From NCBI GenBank assembly GCA_050485425.1, contig JBJHBJ010000009.1:34875-98874 (forward strand): a stretch of 64,000 nt of DNA, in the 5' to 3' direction. Below are positions 16,353-23,496 of this stretch, in pieces (the first letter of the stretch is position 1; each line of letters starts with the position of its first letter). Made by a program: the position numbers and the translations under genes. This stretch comes from LSCE01 sp050485425. GTDB lineage: Bacteria; Pseudomonadota; Gammaproteobacteria; Nitrococcales; Aquisalimonadaceae. The notes under the pieces were generated by a model. That model searched no databases, was not told the origin of the DNA, and saw nothing but the letters and a program-made list of their open reading frames with translations.

Positions 16353-17204
16353 TCAGTTCCCGGCCGCCCTCCCGTGCAGTCGCTGTTCCAGCCATTCCGC
16401 GAGGTACTCCCGCTCACCCTCCACCAGCAGGGACTGCGCGTGGCCGGCGGTGGAGGCGCGTCGAAGCTCCACCGGCGGCTCCGCTGTCTCGTAGAGCAAC
16501 TGGGCGTGGTGCGGCGGCACGATGGTGTCGCGGTCGCCGGCCATCAATAGCAGCGGAATCGGCGATACCCGGTGGACGAAATCCACCGGCGCGAAGCGGT
16601 CGGAGATCGTCCACGACAATGGCCATTGCAGCGGCCAGGTGAGCCAGAATTCGCCGAACTTCTCGCGGGCGATGCCCCGGTAGCTGCTGAACGGACTGTC
16701 GGCTACCAGCGCGCGCACGCCCAGTTCATGGCCGATCTCGGCGGTCACCGTGATGGCCACTGATGCTCCCAGGCTCTGGCCGAAGATCGCTACCGTGCCC
16801 GGGTCCACGTCCGGCCGGGCCAGGGCCTCGCGCAGCGCGGCTTCCGAATCCCGGTGCACACCAGCGAAGTCCGGCCTGCCCTCGGAGCGGCCGAAACCGC
16901 GATAATCGAACAGGAACACGTTGAAGCCTTCGGCCGGCAGCCAGTAGACGGCGGCGATGTGCGTGCTCACGTTCTGCGCATTGCCGTGCAGGAACACCAC
17001 CGTGCCGTGCGGCTCCTCGGCGCGGGCCGGCAGCCACCAGCCGTGAAGCGCGAGGCCGTCGCTGCTGGTGAAATACACGTCCTCGTAGACGATGCCGTGA
17101 TCGGCGGGGTCCAGCCGGTGCTCCCGCTCCGGATGGAAGAACAGGCCGGCACAGCCGGTCAGTACCAGCAGCAGCGGCAGCAGCAGCGCGATGCGGGCGT
17201 TCAT
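16353..17204 (-). CDS. Lipoprotein alpha/beta hydrolase
   Basis: A 283-residue protein starting MNARIALLLPLLLVLTGCAG, a lipoprotein signal with lipobox LTGC (Cys18). The hydrolase domain shows the HGNAQN oxyanion loop, FDYRGFGRSEG, nucleophile elbow GQSLGAS, an aspartate in AGDRDTIVP and a histidine in TAGHAQSL. It resembles the BEM46/YfhR group of serine hydrolases. Lipid anchoring places it at the envelope. Its ATG overlaps the stop of the DUF4105 gene (ATGA), so the two are translationally coupled. Confidence 0.87.
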   Translation of the reverse strand: MNARIALLLPLLLVLTGCAGLFFHPEREHRLDPADHGIVYEDVYFTSSDGLALHGWWLPARAEEPHGTVVFLHGNAQNVSTHIAAVYWLPAEGFNVFLFDYRGFGRSEGRPDFAGVHRDSEAALREALARPDVDPGTVAIFGQSLGASVAITVTAEIGHELGVRALVADSPFSSYRGIAREKFGEFWLTWPLQWPLSWTISDRFAPVDFVHRVSPIPLLLMAGDRDTIVPPHHAQLLYETAEPPVELRRASTAGHAQSLLVEGEREYLAEWLEQRLHGRAAGN

Positions 17205-19102
17205 GGGTTCATGTACCAGTGGAGTGTCAGGTCCACACGATTGAAATGCTGGTCGAAGTCCGCTTCCCGGGCAACCCCGAGCCGCAGGCCGAGGCTGCGG
17301 CCAAGGCTCACGTCCTGCTCGAGCGCCAGCCGCCAGGCGGTGTCGTGGTCGGTGTAGCTGGTCGCTTCCGCCCGCGCCCGGGCACGCCAGCGGTCCCCGG
17401 AGCGTAACAGCTCCAGGCGGGGGCCGGCGCCCGCGCGGACCGTGTCCCGCAGCCGCTCCGACCCCCAGGCGCCGGCCTGCAGCCCGGCATAGGCCAGCCA
17501 GCGTTCGCGGGCATCCAGTGTCCAGCTAGCGCCGCCGCCGCCGTCCACGCCCCCCATCAGGGTGTATCCGTCCCGCGGGCGAATCCGCTGTTCCAGCCCG
17601 GTGCCGATGTGCCAGGACCACGACCGGAAGAAGGCGCTGCGTGGCGCCATCGACTCGATGTCCACCAGACGCAGCCTCTCGAGTTCCAGCCGATCATGGG
17701 CCAGATCGAAGCGCAGCCGGGTGTCGAGGAAGCTGATGTGCGCCCAGCCGCGGTAACCGGCCGGCGGATCCAGCAGATCATGGTAGGCAGGTCGCCAGTG
17801 CAGGGTCACGCCGTTGGTGTCACCCCGCCGGCTGCCGCCGACGCCGGCCCGGTGGGTGCCGTGACCCTGGTCGGGCCGGGTTTCCGGCATCGGCGGCTGG
17901 TCGCGCTCCTCCGGCGGCCCGAGCCGGCTGCGGGCAATCAGCAGCTCGCGCAGGCGTTCGCGCTGTGCGCTGTCACCGGCTTCGAGACGGTAGTGCTGCA
18001 GGTCATGGGCGCTCTCCAGCACCAGCCGCTGACGTTCGGGAGCCAGGGCAGGACTGCTCTCAGGCTGCCCCTCGTCGACCAGGCGCAAAACCTCGTCCCG
18101 CTCCTCATCGTCGAGGCCCAGCAGGCGATGTTCGAGCAGGGTCCGGCTGGACGGCCTGTACACGATGTCGGCCAGCAGCCCGTCCGGCTCCAGGGCCACG
18201 CGCATGGTGTCCGTTGGTGTTGCCCACCAACTGAAGCGGTCGGTCAGCTCCAGCCCCGGGCGGGCCACCTCCAGCAGGTGCAGCAATCGGTAAGAGCAGT
18301 TCTGGTAGAGAAAGTAGTAGGGAAAGGCCACGCCCCGGAGTTCCCAGACATGGCGCATCAACTGGTCGACCTCCCCCTGGTCCAGGCCGAACTCGTACTC
18401 CCACAGATCACGGTTTTCCAGGTGGCTGTATTCGTTGACCTTTTCGTAATAGGGCATGATGGAGAACATGCCCGGATAGCCGCCGGTCAGCCCGCGCGCG
18501 GCGAATACCACGCCGCTGGTCTCGGTGGTTGCGGCGGCGTGGTTGATCACGTAGGACAACAGCCGGCTGCCTTCGCGCTGGGTTGCAGGGTCCACCCTCA
18601 GCAATGTATGGCCGAACATCGAGGCAGGGTTGTTCATGTGCGAGTCGGCGAACACAAGGGTGATCACACCGGGATCGATGGCCCGGACCCATTCCCGATA
18701 GCGTTCGCAGGGTGGCGAGGGCAGCCGGGTTGGGTCGATCGCCAGGCGTTTCGTCAGCCAGTGCAGCCGGGCGGGAAAAGCACACTGCGGATGCTGGGCG
18801 TCGACATCGCCGGAAATAGCGTCTTCGGCGCGAAAGAATGCCGCGAGCGTGGCTTCCAGTTCGCGGTCCGGGTACCGCCAGCCGTCCTCGTGCAGGAAAA
18901 AGCGCGGGTCGCGGGTACTACTCCGGCGCCCCGGCAGCCAGCGGTGATCGGTATAGTGAAGCAGATTCTGCCAGTCGCGCTCGGTGGCCAGGTTTTCCTC
19001 CCGGGCCTGCTCCTGCAGTTCGTTGAGATAGGCGGTGTCGGTTGCGGGAAGTGGATGACAGACCAGCAGGAACAGCGCCGGCAGGAGATGGCGAAGACGC
19101 AT
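17201..19102 (-). CDS. DUF4105 outer-envelope protein
   Basis: A 633-residue secreted protein; the signal peptide is MRLRHLLPALFLLVCHPLPA. The DUF4105 core is recognised from WLTKRLAID, then VFADSHMNNPASMFGHTLLR and LLSYVINHAAATTETSGVVF, followed by YPGMFSIMPYYEKVNEYSHL and VWELRGVAFPYYFLYQNCSY. The His/Asn/Cys-containing blocks recall NlpC-like cysteine hydrolases. The C-terminal third is rich in alternating aromatic/basic residues typical of an outer-membrane barrel. The same strand carries DUF3015 upstream and the lipoprotein hydrolase downstream, a grouping that suggests a shared envelope function. No substrate known. Confidence 0.85.
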   Translation of the reverse strand: MRLRHLLPALFLLVCHPLPATDTAYLNELQEQAREENLATERDWQNLLHYTDHRWLPGRRSSTRDPRFFLHEDGWRYPDRELEATLAAFFRAEDAISGDVDAQHPQCAFPARLHWLTKRLAIDPTRLPSPPCERYREWVRAIDPGVITLVFADSHMNNPASMFGHTLLRVDPATQREGSRLLSYVINHAAATTETSGVVFAARGLTGGYPGMFSIMPYYEKVNEYSHLENRDLWEYEFGLDQGEVDQLMRHVWELRGVAFPYYFLYQNCSYRLLHLLEVARPGLELTDRFSWWATPTDTMRVALEPDGLLADIVYRPSSRTLLEHRLLGLDDEERDEVLRLVDEGQPESSPALAPERQRLVLESAHDLQHYRLEAGDSAQRERLRELLIARSRLGPPEERDQPPMPETRPDQGHGTHRAGVGGSRRGDTNGVTLHWRPAYHDLLDPPAGYRGWAHISFLDTRLRFDLAHDRLELERLRLVDIESMAPRSAFFRSWSWHIGTGLEQRIRPRDGYTLMGGVDGGGGASWTLDARERWLAYAGLQAGAWGSERLRDTVRAGAGPRLELLRSGDRWRARARAEATSYTDHDTAWRLALEQDVSLGRSLGLRLGVAREADFDQHFNRVDLTLHWYMNP

Positions 19103-19169
19103 TCGGGGAATCCATGAGCGAGGCCGCCCCCGGGGGGACGGCCACGTAAAAGGTCAGAGAGTCGTGGGT

Positions 19170-19649
19170 TCAGGCCGCGTAGCGGGACAGGCGCGCGTCT
19201 TCCCGCAGCGTGGCGTCGATGGCGGCAATGACTTCTTCCGCGGTGACGTCGGTGCCGGAGAAAATGCTGTCGTAGTTCTGCTGCAGAGCGGCGTAGAAGG
19301 CGGGACGGTCCTCCGCCTCAACCCCCATCAGGTCAGCCAGCACGTCCAGGGATTCCCCTTGGCCGATGGACATGTCCCGGGCAATGGCGTCCATGTTGGA
19401 ACCTGTGTACATACCCAGCCGCTGACTGGAGCGGACAACGCCGTCCTGGGTGCAGCCGAGTGTTCCCGAAGTGATGCCGAAGGTCTGGTTTCCGAACGTT
19501 CCATTGGTGGTTACCGCGAGCACCTGCGGCGCGATGCCGGACTGGCCGTCCCAAACCATGGAACCCAGGCCGCAGCCCGTGTTCTCGGCCTGGGCCGATA
19601 CACTCCAGAACGCCCCAAGTACGACGGCGGCCAATAGCTTCTTGTTCAT
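19170..19649 (-). CDS. DUF3015 periplasmic protein
   Basis: A 159-residue protein with signal peptide MNKKLLAAVVLGAFWSVSAQ cut before AENTGCGLGSMVW. It shows the DUF3015 hallmarks: GCGLGSM near the mature N-terminus, QVLAVTTNGTFGNQTFGITS, then GTLGC. The two cysteines could form a disulfide. It is followed by DUF4105 on the same strand after a 67-nt gap that contains a GC-rich inverted repeat around 19120-19141. Function unknown. Confidence 0.88.
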   Translation of the reverse strand: MNKKLLAAVVLGAFWSVSAQAENTGCGLGSMVWDGQSGIAPQVLAVTTNGTFGNQTFGITSGTLGCTQDGVVRSSQRLGMYTGSNMDAIARDMSIGQGESLDVLADLMGVEAEDRPAFYAALQQNYDSIFSGTDVTAEEVIAAIDATLREDARLSRYAA

Positions 19650-19991
19650 ACATTACTCCGGTTCGTTGAAAGTCATTCCGTGTATGCCGGAGAGAGATCC
19701 GGCAGCCAGGGCGGGTACAGCACCACTAAAGGCAGGATGCTTCGCCTGGAAGCATCGTTGTCAGGGAAAACTGCGTGCGCCCTATGAATGGGTTAGCACA
19801 CACATGACATTCCGTCTACGCACGTGCTCGGCGCTTCCATGGGGCGATCTGCCGGCCGCGACTGCAATTCTGTGAACTTCATAGCGTTTTTTCCCGAAAT
19901 GCCTGTCTATGTTAGGAGAGCATCCCGTTGCGATAATCACAATTTCAAGCAGGTCGATGTCGGTTGCCCGGCATTGACGAGGAGAAGCATC
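19650..19991. other. Divergent spacer between DUF3015 and AbiTii-like genes
   Basis: A 342-nt region that must contain two divergent promoters. It is somewhat AT-richer near 19870-19965. No recognisable small gene, tRNA or repeat was seen; open frames crossing it have no domain. Confidence 0.5.
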
Positions 19992-20666
19992 ATGGGGTCA
20001 CTGATCGAATCGCTGCACGCGCAGGCGGAAGAGCCGCTGGCGGATATGGCCGACCTGGTGGCGAAAGGCCTGTTTGCTGCCAAGGTGTTGCGCGAGGGGG
20101 CCGCCAGTGCCTGGCTGAAATGCGAGCGGGATGGATACGGCGAGGCCGACACGCTACCGGCCTACCGCCAGGGCACGGGTGCCAAGCTGCTGGCCTGGCG
20201 GCCCGGCGTGGGCTGGGTCGAAGCGCCGATCACGGACAGCATGGCCCGGACCGTGGCCGATTTCGCGCTTGCCGAGAGCATGGCGGACCTGGCAGCCGAC
20301 CAGGCTCAGGTGCGCAAGGCCGGAGGGCGTCGTGTCACGCTGGACGACCAGCGCCAGCGTGAAATCCGCGCCCTGACCAATCTGGATACCGATCTCTGCA
20401 TGGTCATTCCGTCCGACCTGGCGGAGCGTGTCCTGAGTACGGTGCGGATCGGTATCCGGCTCTGGTCCCAGGCATTGCTGGAGGCCGGCGTGCGCGGGCA
20501 GGGATCCTCGTTCTCGGCCGCAGAGCGCGAGGCTGCGGCCGAGGTTGCCACCCGGCTGGCGGATCTGCTGGCACAGGCGGAAAGCCTGGAAACCGAGCAG
20601 CGTGCAAAAGCGCCCGAGCAGCGCCAGGGATTACTGTCCCGTCTGCTTCATCGTGTCTCCGCCTGA
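19992..20666 (+). CDS. AbiTii-domain-like protein
   Basis: A 224-residue protein without a membrane segment or signal. Its first 80 residues show the layout of AbiTii domains: an amphipathic helix pair with LVAKGLFAAKVLREGAASAW, then LKCERDGYGE, LPAYR, and a beta-turn segment LLAWRPGVGWVEAPI, matching the AbiTii pattern 'L..aL.lA..L....f..W...EL.GY....lP.YR'. The remainder is helical (residues 85-224) and ends with Gln/Arg-rich helices. ATG 19992 is preceded by AGGAG. AbiTii is a putative partner in abortive-infection modules, but no toxin, nuclease or other defence gene is adjacent, so the role is open. The match is by eye. Confidence 0.6.
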   Translation: MGSLIESLHAQAEEPLADMADLVAKGLFAAKVLREGAASAWLKCERDGYGEADTLPAYRQGTGAKLLAWRPGVGWVEAPITDSMARTVADFALAESMADLAADQAQVRKAGGRRVTLDDQRQREIRALTNLDTDLCMVIPSDLAERVLSTVRIGIRLWSQALLEAGVRGQGSSFSAAEREAAAEVATRLADLLAQAESLETEQRAKAPEQRQGLLSRLLHRVSA

Positions 20667-20798
20667 CCGGCGGTGACCAGTTCTTTCAAGCTTGTCACGG
20701 CGGTATGACCTAGTGTTGCTCTGGCAGCACAGCAAACCGAACTCCGGCGGGATCAGGAGGAATGCCTCTTGCGCCAGGAGTCCGGACAGGAGTTGGTC

Positions 20799-22271
20799 AT
20801 GAGCGCGACGCTTCCCAATGTGCCCGGTCCGCTGAACGCGGTCGGCGTCCCGTCAGATCCTGAACTGGTACGCATGCAGCAGCTCTTCCAGCGACAGCGG
20901 CAGGCCTTTCGCATGCAACCCTACCCAGACCTGGTGGATCGCCAGGCCTCGCTGGACCGGCTGTACATGGCCTTGCATGCCCACCGCGAGGAACTGGCCG
21001 ACGCCCTGTCCGGGGATTTCGGCGGCCGCTCCCGCGACGAGACGCTGACCGCGGACATCATTCCCACACTCAACGGCATCCGCCATGCCCGACGTCACCT
21101 GCGGCGCTGGATGCGGGCCCGCCGACGGGCGCCGCATCCGCTGATGCAACCGATGCGTGCCCGGGTGATGTACCAGCCGCTGGGCGTGGTGGGCGTGATG
21201 GTGCCGTGGAACTATCCGGTGTTTCTCTCCCTGGGGCCGCTGCTGGCGGCATTGAGCGCCGGCAACCGGGTCATGCTGAAGCTGTCGGAATGCACGCCCC
21301 GCACCGGCGAGGTGATTCGGCGGCTGCTGGCACACGCCTTTGCCGAGGATGAGGTGGCCGTGGTGCTGGGAGAGGTGCCGGTCAGCCAGGCGTTTGCCGC
21401 CCTGCCCTTCGACCACCTGCTGTTCACCGGTTCCACTGAGGTTGGCAGGAAGGTGATGGCCGCAGCGGCTCGCAATCTCACGCCGGTGACGCTGGAGCTT
21501 GGCGGCAAATCCCCCACCATTATCGATGCCGATGCCCCGCTGGCATCGTCGGTGGAGCGCCTGCTTTTCGGCAAGACCATGAATGCCGGGCAGACCTGCA
21601 TCGCGCCGGATTACCTCATTTGCACCGAAGGCCGGGAGTTGGCGCTGGTGGAGAAACTCCGCCGGACCGCATCGCGTTTCTACCCGACGCTGAAGAACAA
21701 CGCCGATTACACCAGCATCATCAACGAACAGCAGTACCGGCGGCTGACCGGACTGCTGGACGAGGCCCGCGAGCGGGGGGCCACGGTGATCGAGATCAAC
21801 CCTGCCGGCGAGGATCTGAGCGGGACCCGCAAGCTTCCCCTGCACCTGGTACTCAACGCGCCGGACGACTGCAGGCTGATGCGCGACGAGATCTTCGGTC
21901 CGATCCTGCCCATCGTGGTCGTGCGTGATCTGGATGCGGCGCTGGAGTACGTGCGCCGGCGGCCCAGGCCGCTGGCGCTCTATTACTTCGGGGACGACAG
22001 GCAGCGCCAGCGTCGCGTGCTGCACGAGACCCATGCCGGCGGTGTGTGCCTGAACGACACCATCTTCCACGTCGCCCAGGACAATCTGCCGTTCGGCGGG
22101 GTGGGCGAGTCCGGTATGGGGCAGTACCATGGTCATGCCGGTTTTCTGACCTTCAGCAAGGAGAAACCGGTGCTCGCGCGCGGGCGCTTCAACAGTGCCC
22201 GACTCGTCTACCCGCCCTACGGCGGACGACTGCAGCGGCTGATCCAGCGGATCATGCTGCGATGGGGGTGA
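20799..22271 (+). CDS. calB: Coniferyl-aldehyde-type aldehyde dehydrogenase
   Basis: A 490-residue NAD(P)-dependent aldehyde dehydrogenase. Signatures are the catalytic glutamate in TLELGGKSPTI, the catalytic cysteine in NAGQTCIAPDYLIC, and GVVGVMVPWNYPVFLSLGPL for the cofactor pocket. The 'CIAPDY' variant and the length fit the coniferyl aldehyde dehydrogenase (CalB) subfamily, which also oxidises fatty and aromatic aldehydes. ATG 20799 sits 6 nt after AGGAG; a TTG 30 nt upstream is possible. It is followed by an AraC regulator and lies in the AlkB island, so a role in oxidising aldehydes from hydroxylated substrates is plausible. Confidence 0.85.
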   Translation: MSATLPNVPGPLNAVGVPSDPELVRMQQLFQRQRQAFRMQPYPDLVDRQASLDRLYMALHAHREELADALSGDFGGRSRDETLTADIIPTLNGIRHARRHLRRWMRARRRAPHPLMQPMRARVMYQPLGVVGVMVPWNYPVFLSLGPLLAALSAGNRVMLKLSECTPRTGEVIRRLLAHAFAEDEVAVVLGEVPVSQAFAALPFDHLLFTGSTEVGRKVMAAAARNLTPVTLELGGKSPTIIDADAPLASSVERLLFGKTMNAGQTCIAPDYLICTEGRELALVEKLRRTASRFYPTLKNNADYTSIINEQQYRRLTGLLDEARERGATVIEINPAGEDLSGTRKLPLHLVLNAPDDCRLMRDEIFGPILPIVVVRDLDAALEYVRRRPRPLALYYFGDDRQRQRRVLHETHAGGVCLNDTIFHVAQDNLPFGGVGESGMGQYHGHAGFLTFSKEKPVLARGRFNSARLVYPPYGGRLQRLIQRIMLRWG

Positions 22272-22277
22272 TGGGGC

Positions 22278-23096
22278 GTGGCCTGGGGTAGACCGCAACC
22301 GAGACGGACCCTGGGCCAGGTCTATGCAGGCCGAAACCTGTTCATCTACGTGGGCCAGGTGCCGGATATCAGTGTCCACCAGCATCCCGCACCAGCCCTG
22401 TGTGTCGGGTTGCGTCGCCCGTTTGAAATCGCCGACGCGGAAACCGGGCTCAGCGGGTTTCACGACAACGTGCTGGTGCCGGCGGAGGCGCGCAGCCCGG
22501 CGATGCTGTCCCGTGGCGAACCGATGGGTTTCGTGTTCGTCGGTGCGGATCATCCCTCCTATCAGCCGCTGCGTCGGCTGGCCGGCGAACGCCCCACCCC
22601 CGGTGCGGTTCCACAGGGCGATCGCCTGCGCGACGTGCTGTACCAGGCTTACCAGGAAGCGCCGGATTTCAACACGCTGATCGCCCGCGTGCAGCCATTG
22701 TTGCCCGAACCGATCGACCCGCCCATGGACGAGCGCGTTCGCAAGGCGCTGGAGATCATGGGCCAGGATCTCAGCGGCCGAATGACGCTCGAGGACGTGG
22801 CGGCGCGGGTCTATCTCTCTCCTACCCGCCTGATACATCTGTTCAAGCGCGAGACCGGGCTGACCTTCCGGCGTTACCGGCTCTGGGTACGGGTCATGGT
22901 GGGTGTCAATGTGCTGGGGCAGGATGAACCCATGCCGGTGACGTTGACACGGCTGGCGCTGGCGGTGGGGTTCGCGGACCTTGCCCATCTCAGCCGCACG
23001 TTCCGGCAGAACTTCGGCATCCGCCCCACCAGCGTGCTGCGCATGGACGGCTCGCTCACCGTGCATACCCCGTCCAACGCCCCTGTGGCTGTCTGA
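22278..23096 (+). CDS. AraC-family transcriptional regulator
   Basis: A 272-residue regulator. The N-terminal part is a cupin-like sensing region (VPDISVHQHPAPALCVGL). The C-terminal AraC domain has a first helix-turn-helix at LEDVAARVYLSPTRLIHLF followed by KRETGLTFRRYRLW, and a second at LTRLALAVGFADLAHLSRTF then RQNFGIRPTSVLR. It begins at GTG 22278, only 6 nt past the aldehyde dehydrogenase stop, so it is co-transcribed with it and probably controls it and/or the nearby AlkB genes. Confidence 0.88.
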   Translation: MAWGRPQPRRTLGQVYAGRNLFIYVGQVPDISVHQHPAPALCVGLRRPFEIADAETGLSGFHDNVLVPAEARSPAMLSRGEPMGFVFVGADHPSYQPLRRLAGERPTPGAVPQGDRLRDVLYQAYQEAPDFNTLIARVQPLLPEPIDPPMDERVRKALEIMGQDLSGRMTLEDVAARVYLSPTRLIHLFKRETGLTFRRYRLWVRVMVGVNVLGQDEPMPVTLTRLALAVGFADLAHLSRTFRQNFGIRPTSVLRMDGSLTVHTPSNAPVAV

Positions 23097-23142
23097 GACC
23101 GAGCAGATTCTTCAAGCCATCGCTTTGTGCCTTGGGGCGATA

Positions 23143-23387
23143 ACATGGATCACGCATCGGAGGAGACGCACGCCCAGTGACCGCGACACCACGTCGTCAT
23201 GGCATCCCATCGTCATCGTAGGTGCCGGTGGATGCGGGATCTGCCTGATGCGGAGCACGAGGCCTACCCCGGTGTGGGCCACATCGCCATGGCGGAGATC
23301 CCCGGTCCCACCGCCCGGCGTGCGCCGGCCTTCCTGCCACGAAGACTCACCGGCAGCACGGTAACCGGCGCTCCCTGGGCACCCTGA
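23143..23387 (+). pseudogene. Scar joining flavoprotein and hydrolase remnants
   Basis: Two different protein remnants lie almost on top of each other in different frames. One frame reads HPIVIVGAGGCGICL, the GxGxxG start of an FAD-binding monooxygenase. A second frame, offset and immediately downstream, reads DLPDAEHEAYPGVGHIAMAE and then IPGPTARRAPAFL, the C-terminal catalytic-histidine region of an alpha/beta hydrolase. An ATG at 23143 (MDHASEETHAQ, then stop) may be the old start. The simplest reading is an internal deletion removing most of two adjacent genes. Neither fragment can be functional. Confidence 0.45.
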
Positions 23388-23496
23388 AGACGACCTGTTT
23401 TTTCAAGCCGAAAAGCACGCTTTCCCGATAGCCTGGCTCCAGACCAGAATAAAAAGCAGTCGCCGGACGCCGTGCGCCGGCGTGGAGGAGCGTCCC

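Noticed and set aside
14671..16395. Longer reading of the second GGDEF gene (574 residues).
   Set aside because: The upstream extension overlaps the PLDc_N-like gene and is not protein-like; ATG 15867 gives a normal start.
19120..19141. GC-rich inverted repeat between DUF3015 and DUF4105.
   Set aside because: Imperfect and with no T-run; not strong enough to call a terminator.
20853..23066. Open frame of 737 residues on the minus strand opposite calB and araC.
   Set aside because: It lies entirely antisense to two clear genes and shows no domain; long shadow frames are expected in GC-rich DNA.
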